From Chrysoperla carnea (lineage: Eukaryota; Arthropoda; Insecta; Neuroptera; Chrysopidae), in assembly GCF_905475395.1 (NCBI RefSeq), contig NC_058339.1, positions 22,080,001-22,144,000 of the forward strand: 64,000 bases of DNA. The letters run 5' to 3'. Shown piece after piece: positions 49,676 through 61,341 of this stretch. Below the pieces are notes generated by a model. The model did not search any database, was not told where the DNA came from, and saw only the letters and a list, made by a program, of their open reading frames with translations. The stretch's first letter is position 1. Every line of letters starts with the position of its first letter. A program made the position numbers and the translations under genes.

Positions 49676-50801
49676 ACAAAATAATTTTAAAATAAATTGA
49701 TCTATCAAAAATTTTCTGGTAAGCAATTACTTTTGTAAATCGATGCCAATTGGCAATTTATGAATGCCATGTCATTAATGAATCAATCTAAGCAGCTCAC
49801 AAGAAAATGATTTCAGAAATTTGTATTTTTTTTTATCTTGAACCCCTAAGGAGAAAAATTTATAGTTCAGCAAAAAATTTCATCTCTAAATTTTGGAATC
49901 CGCTTCCCATTGGTTTTTCAAATTTAAATATGGATGAACTGGAGTCCTTCATGTACGTAAAAGAGAGCACTTTGGAAGTATAACCTATCTAATTAAAAAT
50001 GAATCGTCGAAATCAAAAATAAAATCACTCTGCCGAATCCCGTTTGAACTCGAAGTAGGATTTAAAATAACATCTAACTCGAATCTATAGGTAACTACCA
50101 TGCAACCGTGTTTTTCATTAAATTTGATCAAAACGATTTTATGATTTTTGATCAAGGAAGTTCCAATTGAATCAGAAATTCTAAAAATTCAGAAAACCTC
50201 AAAAAATTTTTAAATCATAAAATCTCAGAAACATTTGCCTCAGTAAATTATGTCTGCTACATTAATTACAAAAAAGTAACACGGCTACTCCTCTAAATCT
50301 AATAATGACGTGGTGTATGGTTCTGCTATTGACAACTGAAACATTTTTTTCGAAAAATTATGTATAATCCATGGGTAACGTTAAATTTACTAATATTAGT
50401 TGATTTGATAATAATTGTATCCACAAAGTTTTGCAATATATTCACAATTAATGGATGTCAAATAAATATGATAAACCATTATTTAAAATATAATATTTTT
50501 CATATATTTATTTATAATAATAGTGTTTTAAATTAGAAAATATTGCTAATCCTGTGTGTCATAACAAAGTAAAGAATCTACACCCCTGGTGTTACAAACA
50601 TTTATAAGTAGGTGATTCGTATGCAAGTGAAGATTTTCCATCTGAGCATGCCAGGATCTGTCAGTCAAAATGGCTTCTCACTCACAACAGATTTCTCTCC
50701 AGGGAGCTACATAGACAAGTTGAGAAGTGTATAATATATACCATTCCAGTGACTATCTCTTTATAGAAAGATATTACGTAGATACATACATACATATTAT
50801 G
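49676..50801. other. noncoding stretch
   Basis: No recognised gene. TAATCCTGTGTGTCATAACAAAG near 50550 has a weak relative near 53550. Confidence 0.4.
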
Positions 50802-51432
50802 TATACAGAGTGGACCATTTTAATCTATACACCTAAATATCTCGTTTTGTAGTTAACCAACCAAAAAACAAACAAAAGTTGCAGAGTTTGACGGGAGACA
50901 TCATGTTCTGACATCAGAGTAGACCTAGTTCTTCGAGCTTCTTTAATAGCCAATTTAGATCAGAATAGCCAATTTTTGTTTAAAACATTTTTTCCAAAAA
51001 CATAAGCTTTCTGAGGAAGTGCGACTTAATAATATGTCATTATTGCATAATCGAAAGAAAATCCACATCAAATTTATCGATAATTGTCGTTCAAAGTCAT
51101 GGACACAGGCGAATGTCCTCTATTGCCCTTGTCAACTTTTGGCTAAAGCATTTTTCCGTAGTAAGCGTGTTTTCTTTCGATTAAATGCAATAATTATATA
51201 TTTTTAAGTAGCATTTCCTTCGAAAGCTAACGTTTTTTGAAAAAATGATTTAAACAAAAATTGTTAGTTTCTTTATGAGGATCAACTTTCTAATTTAAAG
51301 TGTTATTCTACCTCTTACCGTTTAGAATATAAATTAGCTAATAAGGAAACCCGAAGTCCTAACATTAAGGCCCAATCTGATATCAAAACGGGATATTTAG
51401 GTGTATATATCAAAATGGTCTACCTTGTATAT
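50802..51432. mobile_element. foldback element with ~48-bp terminal inverted repeats
   Basis: Left end TATACAGAGTGGACCATTTT and ACACCTAAATATCTCGTTTT; right end (51385-51432) is its reverse complement with few changes. Inner segments also pair (ATTGCATAATCGAAAGAAAA near 51044 with TTTTCTTTCGATTAAATGCA near 51168), so almost the whole 631 bp folds. The 62-codon plus frame inside is a shadow. Confidence 0.8.
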
Positions 51433-52326
51433 ATACATGCAGTGTTTTACCGTCCGTTTGCTTCATACATATAAAAGCAGTGTAGGTTTCCCATTGTTTT
51501 ATATGCATTATGTCGTTTTGCGCTTACCAAACACAATGTAGTTAAGATGTGTTATCCTGTTGAAATATTATAGTCCGTGTTGTGTTATTCTTTCAAGGGA
51601 ACACATAATTATTATTATTCCTGTTTTAATTAGAAATTATTATCCTATTATCACATTAAGTAAAATTGAGTAGACAACTTTGTTATAAATTTTAAAAATA
51701 AATGCATATTACAGACATTTTCATTATAAATTATTCGAAAATATCAAAGATTATATTTTAACCTACCCACTTACCTACCTATCATCAAAAAATCTAACGT
51801 GGACACCATATGACTTATATTTGACTCACTTGGATTCACGGATAGTCAAAATGATTATTTGAGGTATATAACATTCGTATTCGTACGTATCAACAAAATT
51901 ATATCAGTTCTTCATTTATTACGCAGGTAGCAGAACTTTTTTTGCTTGCAAAACATATTTCCACACTTCTTTTAAGGTGTCTAAATAACATACCAAAAAA
52001 GCAGCTTTACATCAGGTTTGGCATCTTTAATTTCAGCCACCAAATTCTTGGCCACTATCTCCCTTTGAACTTGAAAACTTTACCCAATTATTTTCTAACA
52101 AGTATTCAACTGAAAAAAGACCCAACATTTTCCTTGTAAAAAAATGCTTTTGGTCTAACTTTTTAAAATTATGAATTCTAGTAGTCGTCTTTGATAGGTA
52201 TTTATCAAATATCAAAAGTTTCTACAAAGTACGAAACATTCGGCTTTTTGGATATGGTACACGTGGCATAATATTCGCCTGAATAGAAAAGTTATTGGAA
52301 GATTTATATAATTTTGAAGTAACATG
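51433..52326. other. noncoding stretch
   Basis: Unrecognised overlapping frames at 51942-52139 (plus) and 52033-52215 (minus). Nothing else. Confidence 0.4.
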
Positions 52327-52581
52327 TCCAACGCAAAGAGCATAGGATAGAGGAGAAGCAGCCCATATGAGCTAATGTAAAATCGTAGTATACGAGTTTC
52401 AGCGCCTCTACCGAGTCAGGCTTTCAAACTTAATAGTTAATAGTCACCCCCGCAAAGTAGTCAAACTTAATAGTCATACCCGCAAAGGCCTACAAACTTA
52501 ATAGTTGATCGCCTCAGACTCCAGATGTCACTTACAATTACTCTTCTGCTTCTTGTCTATCCTATAGTCTTTGGTCCAACG
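52327..52581. mobile_element. short inverted-repeat element with internal tandem repeat
   Basis: The ends TCCAACGCAAAGAGCATAGG and (reverse) TCCTATAGTCTTTGGTCCAA are diverged inverted repeats that continue through GATAGAGGAGAAGCAG. Inside, CAAACTTAATAGT with CCCGCAAAG recurs three times at 52425-52505. Confidence 0.6.
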
Positions 52582-54434
52582 AAACTTCATACAATTACTT
52601 ATGCCAAAAAAACGACTTTTCCATTTGTCCCAAAATTTTTAGGGTTTTGTGTCTACAGTATACCATCACCAAACCATAAAACTTTTCAATATTTCTAACT
52701 GAAATTAACAACTTTGTTCAAAAACACAAATCTTTAAAATGATTTAACTTAGGTAAAATAAATAATACACATAAGTTTTCTGAACATCAATTTATTGTTG
52801 AATATCCTAGACAAAAATTAATTCAGCTGCGGCCGAAGTTTTGGACATATATTACCTAAGTTATAAGGTCATCTCAAAGAATATGATCAAATACAATCAA
52901 TAATACATTTAAAGACGGAAAATTAATAAATAAATAAAAAACCACCTCAAAATAAAATTGCTTCCTCAACCTACCAAAACAGTACTTGAGCTTGAGCTGC
53001 AAGTGTCTTCAAGATACGAGATACATTTATAAACTGTTCGATCTTGAATTTCATTCATTGCTGACAGGAAAATTCAGATCATATTCTTTTACAAATTTGC
53101 TAAAAGCTTGAATATTCTCTTTCTTGAGACGCAAAAAAATTGTGGAATAAAATTTCATTTGTTCTATTTTTGAATTTTCATCCATTATCTCTTCTTTTAA
53201 AACCTTTTTAAACAAACGAAAATACATTAGAATTCTATTTTTTATTTGTTTTTTCTTTTCTTCTTACTTAAAATATACAAATTAATTAAAAATTCATGTC
53301 TACGTAAATACAACTGCATATGCAAATTTTAAGTATTAAATTAAATCGGTAACTTATATTTTAAAATTTTTTATTGAAATTTGGTAAATTCCAGGGGGCA
53401 TTTAAATTTTATTTGCAAAATATTCAAGTATTGAAATAAACCAAATTAATCAATAAAATAACAGGAGTATTCTGTTATTATGATTTGTTTATAAATAGCC
53501 TAAAAATTATTTAATTCACATAATTTAATTTTAAATCAAAAACAGAGTAATCCTGTGTTTTAACAAAGAAGTATGCTGAAGTTTAAAAGTTTGTGTTTTG
53601 GGCCGTTGAATTGAAGCCCATGAATGAACGGTTCCGGATCTGTCACTTAATAACGACCTGAAATTATGAGGATAACAAAAGAAACCAATTAACATTAAAT
53701 TTTATAAATATTTAAAAAACATAAATTATTATTCAACTCGAAAATAACATCAAAAAATGATTGTGCATGAAGTGTTAAAATAATCGAAAGCAACTCGTTT
53801 CAATTAAGTTATGAAATAAAAAACGATGATAGAGATCTTCTTAATATATCCCAACATTATTCAAAATAAGTTGGAAAAAATTTCTAGAAAGCTTAAAATT
53901 AGAAAAAAAAAGATAATGAATTTTTTCCAATATATAAAACACGCTTGTCTGCGATCTTTCTACATTTTGATTGCAAAGCTGAAGCTCACCGGGTAGGATT
54001 TATATGAAATTATTATTTTGCTAATAAAAGTGTACTGTTTAAAACGGAGAAGGATGTATTTTGACATCGCCACAAAGCTCTACATCGTTAAATTAAATCA
54101 TTAAATCTACGTCCATTTTCATTTATTACACTGTTATATTTTCATTACAGTTTCTTACTTAATTTACTCAAAATTATTGTAAAACAAATTAAAAATATAT
54201 TCTTCGTAAATCGTAACCACATCAATAATTTCGATAATAAAACACATTTATTTTCGAAAAATTCACACTGAAACGTACACAACAGTGTTGATTTTATTCG
54301 AAGAATCTATGAGGTAAAATCATAACTAAAATTTACATTCTAAATAGCACCTCTCTCCATTTTAATCAGGAAAAAATGTATAGATATACTTTGTAGATTC
54401 ATCAGCAAAATGAATTCTTTCATTTTCACCTAAT
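52582..54434. other. noncoding AT-rich stretch downstream of tra2
   Basis: No gene recognised. The 3' end of tra2 may extend into the right edge. Confidence 0.4.
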
Positions 54435-54440
54435 TTTATT
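54435..54440 (-). promoter_or_regulatory. candidate tra2 polyadenylation signal
   Basis: Minus-strand AATAAA about 145 nt after the tra2 stop codon. Other AATAAA motifs lie farther downstream, so the used site is not settled. Confidence 0.4.
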
Positions 54441-54583
54441 ATAAGCTTATGGAGTAGAATTATGCATCTGCGCTAAAAGTTCACTGACAATTCATGGATT
54501 AAAAATATTTTTTGAACGATTTCATGATGAAATATCTATAAATATCTCAGCTAAATAACATTAAAATTATTTAAAAAAAAATA

Positions 54584-56540
54584 CTAACGGTACTTGTGTG
54601 GAGAATAAGATCGAGAACGTGATCTTTCATAGCGCCGACTTTTGTGTTTAGGTGACGGTGAACGTCTATCTCTATACGACCCTCTTTCTCTGTAACGATC
54701 GCTGTAGTAATCACTGTAAATAAACAAATTTATTTAAAAAACTTGCTATATGTTCATTTTATTTCAATATTAAAAACGAAATTTTAAACAGTTATTCATG
54801 TAAAATGAAGTATTATCAATGCGTTTCGTTGTTTATTTACAATTTAAAAATACTTACTCGCCCTTGTCTCTTCCACGTCTATCGTTGTGCCGATCATGGA
54901 CATAAACGCTAAAAAATTTCAATGATTTTGAGTTCAAAATTTGGAAATCGTATTCAAACACGTTTATCATAGACGAAAAATTTATAAAATGGTTCGAAAT
55001 TACTCACTATGTTGGTTTTCCCATATAAATTCCAGGTGTTGGTGTATGAGCTCTTTGTGTAATTGAAAAATCAACTCTAATAAATTTTCCATCAATTTCC
55101 ATACCAGAGCATGTTTCTTTAGCTACTTTCGCATCATCACTATTTTTATAATATACAAATCCGAAACCTCTAGATCGTCCAGTCTAGTAAAAAGAAAATA
55201 AATTCAATGAATTTAAAATTCGATAAGAAAATAATTTTAGCAATTTATTCACTAGACAACAATTGACTTGCGACGAAGCTCATATGAACCCAGCATAATC
55301 AGCGAAGGCGAGAAACTTATATTTAACAACGTTGCCTGCCTCTTAATTATACCTTGGTTTGTAATTTTGATATATAGACCGAACAAGACTCGTAAAAAGA
55401 AAAATTAGATGACTGAACAATTTTGGTACCAGAAATTTTTTTTTTAAAAGGCTTAAATAAGGGGGATTGATGGGGACTTTTCACAATTCATTTATAATAG
55501 TATTCTAAACATTCATACCAATTTTTAGCTCTATGGGAATTTTTGTAACCTTCAAAGTGTAATTTGATTGGATAAGGGCTTAATTTCAGAAAGCAGAAGA
55601 TATAGACAGAATTTAGAAGTTATAATCTATATTTAAATTGACTAGGAATCATTCTTTAAGATAAAATTTTATTTTTCGATTAATCCTCAGTTTAAACATC
55701 TATTATAAAAATTTTATATCGATTCTGCGTACGGTTAATGAGAAATTAACTATCAAAATAAAAGCTCTTTCGTTTATTATATATGAAAGCTTATAATATA
55801 ATTGTTATAAACAAAACATTATACCTTTTTGTCAATAACAACCTGCACCGTGTCAATTGGTCCATATTTAGCAAATAGATTATACAACTGATTTTCTGAA
55901 GTAGATGTACTTAATCCAAAAACTCCCACACATCTTGATTCTTTAGGATTCTCTCGAGTTCCAATATGTCTCCTCCGTGAAGACATCGGGCTATGAGATC
56001 TAGATCTACCATAACGTCCTCGTGAGTGGGATCTTGAACGGCTATATGAGTATCGAGCTCTACGCCTAGAAGAACGAGATCTACTACGGGATCTATACCT
56101 TGGCCTCTCTCCTCGTCTTTCGCTATGTTCTCTCTCAGACCTCTCTCTATCACGATACGAAACTTTTCTTGAATGTCTACTTGGGCTCCTATAATTAAGA
56201 ATTGAATAAACATGACATTTATTATTACATTTAACAATCCAAAATGAAAATAATAAATGTTTACCTTGAATAACTTTTTTTAACTCTATGATCTGTGGGT
56301 GATCGACTTCTACTATGTCCTCTTGGATGGTTGCTTGGAGACAAAGACTCTTCTCGTTTTACGGAACCTTCCTTCTTTATATCACTGTCTACATTTGATG
56401 GAGATGCGCTCCTTGACCTCGCATTCGTCTATAAACAATATTTACAGTCACCGGCAATGAGTTATATCTCTTTTATCATAATTATTGGTTAAAAAATACA
56501 TTTTTTTAATAAAATTAATACTTACATCCCTATCACTCAT
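54584..56540 (-). CDS. tra2: transformer-2 splicing regulator (six coding exons)
   Basis: SR-type pre-mRNA splicing regulator, nuclear, binding exonic enhancers; in insects with the classic cascade it acts with Tra on doublesex and fruitless. Coding exons (minus): 56540-56526, 56428-56265, 56188-55825, 55183-55008, 54908-54858, 54713-54584. All junctions are GT-AG, and phases join to 299 residues plus TAG. Layout: N-terminal RS region 1-135, RRM about 145-222 with RNP2 CVGVFGL (146-152) and RNP1 RGFGFVYY (186-193), the hallmark linker [15 protein letters not shown] (225-239), and C-terminal RS region 250-295. Start context CAAAATG is favourable. An intron splits the RRM after K181. Identity to Tra2 is certain at the RRM and linker. 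Alternative isoforms and untranslated exons are not resolvable. It is transcribed divergently from the snoRNA host gene. Confidence 0.95.
55184..55824 (-). other. tra2 intron 3 (largest intron)
   Basis: 641-bp intron between the two RNP halves of the RRM. It contains a richer patch at 55255-55370 and a block of G-runs near 55450-55480. The latter may be a decayed repeat. No in-frame exon was found. Confidence 0.6.
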
Positions 56541-57469
56541 TTTGAAGAAATAGTATTTTAAAGTTGTGAATACTTGAAATACATAAAGTATGCTTTGCTC
56601 AAGTTATAAAAATAGAAACTAGTGAATACTTATGTTTGTGTATGAGTTTCAATGGTAAAAAAATATCTTTAATAAATACGTATTTTTATTTTTTATACAA
56701 CTGCGACACTGCTGGACACCACTAAAACTTAACATGTACTTCCTATGTAGAATAATCTCTATTAAATATAATAATTTCAACTACTGAGAAACCAGGTAGG
56801 TATATATCACTGATTCAAAAGTCTATTAAGATCCAAACTCTAAAGATGCATATTTACTTTGTCCGCCTGTCAATGGCCGCGCCCAGCAGAAAATACGAGG
56901 TGTAAAAAAGCTGTCAATTTAATAATTTAAACAGCCGTTCAGGGGAATTGAATACGAAATATACCAAAGAATATGGTAAAATAAGATAATGAGCAGGCGG
57001 AAATGTGTAAATGTTAGTATAAAATTAATCTTAGTATGGATGCTACTGATAAAAAAACCCTATGTCAAGGTTGGTGATCTAATAGCAACCAAAAGGGGTG
57101 TCGAAAATTTATGTCTAACAGCACTTAGATCAAGGAATCCTCTGTGTCTCTTAAAAAATATTCGAAAACTTTTGCAAAAAAATGATAGATTGTAGGAATG
57201 TTATAAAATTTCCTGGTTTTAAATGTTTTATATGGTCTTTAAAGCGGTTCCTCCATGTTTTTTTCACAAAAACTATTGAACATTAAGAATATAATTATCT
57301 CTCTTCTCTGCCTGAATTACTGATGTGTAGCGATGGCACAAAGACTTTTTAAACAGTCATATATACTAATATTGTACGTCGTATTTATTCCTTTTAGATT
57401 TTGAGCGGTAAATAAAAATACATCGTCCGTCGTGCATGTGCTGTTAACAAGCTGTTAACCATTTCTTTT
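56541..57469. promoter_or_regulatory. divergent intergenic region, tra2 / snoRNA host gene
   Basis: About 930 bp between the tra2 start codon and the likely host-gene 5' end. It must hold the tra2 5' UTR and probably both promoters. An unrecognised 68-codon plus frame (56989-57195) lies inside; I do not support it as a gene. Confidence 0.5.
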
Positions 57470-57496
57470 TATTTCGTCAATTCATTTCAAACAATT

Positions 57497-57506
57497 CACA
57501 CGTGTG
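57497..57506 (+). promoter_or_regulatory. palindromic E-box CACACGTGTG
   Basis: Contains CACGTG, the Myc/Max site enriched near start sites of ribosome-biogenesis genes in flies. It lies just inside or at the presumed first exon of the snoRNA host gene. Role is inferred from position. Confidence 0.45.
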
Positions 57507-57675
57507 GTACTGGTTTTATAGATCTAGTAAAGATCGTGGAAGATTAAGATTTAAGAAAAAATTTTAATCATTCAACATCCACTTCTTCCTACGTAAGTAT
57601 TGAATTATTTATTGAAATTATAATTTCTACATGTTAACTTAAAAATAATTCAAATTAATTTTTTTGTTTCAAATA

Positions 57676-57750
57676 AGTTATGATGACAATTTTCACCGTG
57701 GATGAGCTCTTGATGATTAATAAACTTACATGCACTTCCAACTGAATCAA
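57676..57750 (+). ncRNA. C/D-box snoRNA copy 1
   Basis: Box C TGATGA 57681-57686 and box D CTGA 57742-57745. A C'-like TGATGATT lies at 57711-57718. Guide before box D is ACATGCACTTCCAA. Box D ends 73 nt before the exon starting at 57819. Orphan guide. Confidence 0.85.
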
Positions 57751-57970
57751 AAACATTATCCTGTTTTTATACTAATTATTTATGTAATAGCTAAATATAA
57801 TTTTTTTTAAAATTTCAGTTAAATGTTCATTATGCCGAATCAATATCAATCACTCGCTAAAATGATTTGCAGTTATCACATTCATCTGTTTACAAGTAAG
57901 CTTTAATTTTAGTGTAATAACTTCTGTAAAATAAATTACATATTTTATAAACATTTGCTATTTAAATTTA

Positions 57971-58045
57971 TTATATGATGACAATTTTCACCAAGGATGA
58001 GCTCTTTATGATTAATAAACTTACATGCACTTCCAACTGAATTCT
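57971..58045 (+). ncRNA. C/D-box snoRNA copy 2
   Basis: Box C 57976-57981, box D 58037-58040, 71 nt before the exon at 58112. Same box D guide as copy 1. Differs in the middle (ACCAAGGATGAG in place of ACCGTGGATGAG). Confidence 0.85.
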
Positions 58046-58236
58046 TTACATTTTTCAAGCTTTTAATTTGATTATTCTAATAGCTATTTTCATATGGGAT
58101 TTTTATTTTAGCGAAAACGGACCTGAAACAGCTAGATTCGTGGACGCTGAAATAAAGTAAAACGAAGTTGGAGCAATCTGGAATTTGAATCATGTACGTA
58201 TAATTTCAATTTATGTTTTACTTATTACGAAATTCA

Positions 58237-58310
58237 TTTTATGATGAATATTACACCGTGTATGAGCTCCTTATGATTAACAAACTTACATGCACTTCCA
58301 ACTGAACAAA
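58237..58310 (+). ncRNA. C/D-box snoRNA copy 3
   Basis: Box C 58242-58247, box D 58302-58305, 69 nt before the exon at 58375. Box D guide identical to copy 1. The first half has AATATTACACCGTG. Confidence 0.85.
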
Positions 58311-58974
58311 ATTTTAATATTATTTTTTTATTTTATTTAAATACCCATCTAAAGATATTTATTTTTTATTTTAGTTAATATGAAAATGGAATGGTCAAAA
58401 TTAGTCCACGTAATTCTTGAAGAAAAAACAATTTGAAGAAAAAGATCACTGTATTAATAACGTACGTATAATTTACATATTAAAATCCTTTTTCATTTCA
58501 AAATTACGATTCATTTTTCTTTCGGGATAAATTATTGATACCCATTACGATATAAAAAAAATATCTTCTTAGCCTTATTCTTCCGAAATAACAAGGGCCA
58601 CAGATTATAATTTATTGCATAAATAGATAGGCAACTCTACTGTACATGAAATGTTGTCCATAAAGCCCACTGGAGTAAGGCACTTAAGTGTACTACTAAA
58701 AAAAAAAAATGGCGGAATAAGGTACTATTTGAATTATTTCTATTCAGTTTATCTTCTTTTTTTTTAAATTTTTTTGTCTTCTAATGAATAAAATAAAGTG
58801 AAGTTTTTTAAATAAAATAACAAAACACACCTACAACGACTAAATTACACTAATTAGTAAAAATTTTACAGGGAGTTGCAGATCTGTTTTAAAAAATTAA
58901 AACCTATAATCTGTGACAAGGACCTAAGTCTCGATTACTTTTATTTTGGTAACATTTACAATTAAGATAAGAAA

Positions 58975-59049
58975 TTTTATGATGACAATTTTCACCGTGG
59001 ATGAGCTCTTTATGATTAATAAACTTACATGCACTTCCAACTGAATTCA
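58975..59049 (+). ncRNA. C/D-box snoRNA copy 4
   Basis: Box C 58980-58985, box D 59041-59044, 71 nt before the acceptor-defined exon at 59116. Nearly identical to copy 1. Flanking AAATTTTA and AATTC can form a short terminal stem. Confidence 0.87.
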
Positions 59050-59499
59050 TAATATTTTATTAGTTTTGAATTTAATTATTTTAATGGTATTTTTCATATG
59101 AATTTTTTATTCCAGCTTAAATTAATTTTGAAGAATGGTGGCATGGTAATATCTTAATTTAAATGAAGAAATTTTCTGTTATTTATATATTTATACTTAG
59201 ACTGGATTATCCAGTCATAAAGAACCTAAATATATGCATATCGACTTACTTGGATCGAAATTTCAATATTTTTTATAGTCATGGCACTCTTGATGGGAAA
59301 TCACAAATTTAAAAAAAAAAAAAATTTCTAAAAAAAATTTGATCGTTTTTGGCTTATTAATACTTAATCCAGCCACAAAGGACCTAAATATATGCATATC
59401 GAAGAGTTCCACATGGTTTCTTAATGGAAACGCTAAAAAATTAGCGTAAGCGTATTTATCATGTATGTATAATTTTAATTCACTGAATTAATAAAATAA

Positions 59500-59577
59500 T
59501 TTTATGATGTTTATTCTGACACCTCTTGGATGAACTTTTTGTGATTAAGAGCTAACATGCACTACCAACTGAAATTA
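59500..59577 (+). ncRNA. C/D-box snoRNA copy 5, variant
   Basis: Box C is TGATGT (59505-59510), one base off consensus; box D 59569-59572, 76 nt before the exon at 59649. Guide is ACATGCACTACCAA, with A instead of T at the fifth base before box D. May be inactive or retargeted. Confidence 0.75.
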
Positions 59578-59904
59578 AACTATCTTAATTATGTCTTTAT
59601 TTAACTATTATCACTAGTTATTTTCATGTTTGTATTTATTTATTTCAGTTAACACGTCGTGTCTGCCGGCAGAAAAAATCTAACGCCAAAATGTTACAAT
59701 GTTCATAAGAATGTGAAAAATTCCCGGATATTCTGGAACTCTACTGGTTTAAATCTGGTAATATCTCATTCCACGTGGCCTTAAACAAAAGCATCAAGGG
59801 GACAAACGAGAATGTCGTTTTAATAATCATGTACGTATAATTTCAATTTATCTTTTACTTATTATATCCTATATAAAAAATGAAATGAAAGCTGATTTCC
59901 CTTT

Positions 59905-60065
59905 TGTAACGCTTAGAAATATTGATGGCACACACAAACTTTGATACAGGTGTTCATAAAATCATCTAATTAGTCTATTTCTGTGTCGTTCCGCCCGTGT
60001 CTCACAACGATTACTCAAAAACGAATAGAGGTATCCAGCTGAAATTATTATATCTTGCTCAGGAT
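59905..60065 (-). repeat. fragment of the 11.8-kb dispersed repeat inside a host intron
   Basis: TTGATACAGGTGTTCATAAA and ATCATCTAATTAGTC, then TTACTCAAAAACGAATAGAG, match part of 44170-44340. It explains part of the large intron upstream of copy 6. Confidence 0.65.
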
Positions 60066-60407
60066 GAGCAATTTTTTATAATTATTTTAATAATTTAACT
60101 ATTACTGTTACAAATATTAATTATATCGACAGTCGCTATTAGCGATATGTACATTTTTATATTTAAATTAAAAAATAGTTTATTTTGAAATCCTTGGCCG
60201 TTATTGCTGGTAAATCATTGTGACGACAATTGATCCTTATAACCAATATGCCGTTTTAGTTGTGCTGTTGTCAGTACACTGAAATGTGAAGATGAACCTT
60301 CCGTTCCTAAATCGCGTTGGTTTAATGAGCATGTTATGAACAGCACTTTTAATAAAATTAGAATTACGTTCAAGTGATACCATACTTTGTATGTTCCTTT
60401 AAAATAA

Positions 60408-60481
60408 ATTAATGATGAATATTTTCACCATGGATGAGCTTTTGTGATTAATAAACTTACATGCACTTCCAACTGAACTTT
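60408..60481 (+). ncRNA. C/D-box snoRNA copy 6
   Basis: Box C 60413-60418, box D 60473-60476, 72 nt before the exon at 60549. Box D guide as in copy 1. The middle is two bases shorter (GAGCTTTTGTGATT). Confidence 0.85.
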
Positions 60482-60877
60482 CATTTTTCTATTATTTTTT
60501 ATTTGATTATTTAAATATTTAGCTGATAATATTTATCTTTTATTTTAGTTAAGTTAACAAAGAAGTTGTGGTCCAAGTAATTCTTAATGAGAAGTCGTTT
60601 ATTTGAAAAAAAATATCACCAAATTTATCACGTATGTATAATTTGAATATCAATATTAAACCTTTTCGTTTTAAAATTACGATTAATTTATATTCTTGAT
60701 TACCTTTATTTTGGTTAAATTTACTTTATTTTTTACATAGAAGGCGGTTTTTGGTAGTTTTTACAAATCTATCAAAATTATCCGATACTTGAATTTTTTC
60801 AAACAAATGCAACAATAAAACTTTAAAAAAAATCATTTTTTTCATGAAATTTGAGTCAAAATACTTATGATATATAA

Positions 60878-60952
60878 TTTTATGATGACTATTTACACCG
60901 TGAATGAGCTCTTTATGATTATTGAACTTACATGCACTTCCAACTGATCTTT
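60878..60952 (+). ncRNA. C/D-box snoRNA copy 7
   Basis: Box C 60883-60888, box D 60944-60947, 71 nt before the exon at 61019. Box D guide as in copy 1. C'-like TATGATTATT retained. Confidence 0.85.
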
Positions 60953-61341
60953 TAATTTTCTTTTATAATTTTAAATTATTTAAATATTTAAATAATAATA
61001 ACTTTTTTTAAATTTCAGTGAATATATTATATACATAAATGATTATGGACCGGTCACAATATATCACGCTGTTCGATGGGAATGATTAATAACAATATCG
61101 GAGTAATAGCGGCATAAATTATCATGTGAGTATTCAACTCCAATTCATTCCTTACCTATACTAGTGTATTAAATTTAGTACGGCCCAATTGTATTTGCTA
61201 CAGATGAGCTCAGAAATTCCCAAAGAGAGTTTGAATTAAATACAAGTGATTACAAAAGTAAACTCCAATTTTTAATCGTGCTCTCAGTAGGCTTACTATC
61301 TGGGCAGCAGCTACGATCAACAAATCTTTTAGTATTGCAAA

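Noticed and set aside
55911..56237. 108-codon minus-strand open frame over tra2
   Set aside because: It is an out-of-frame shadow of tra2 exon 3 and runs through a splice site; the spliced frame gives the RS/RRM protein.
56989..57195. 68-codon plus frame between tra2 and the snoRNA host
   Set aside because: No recognisable domain, conserved motif or splice evidence; lies in the shared promoter region.
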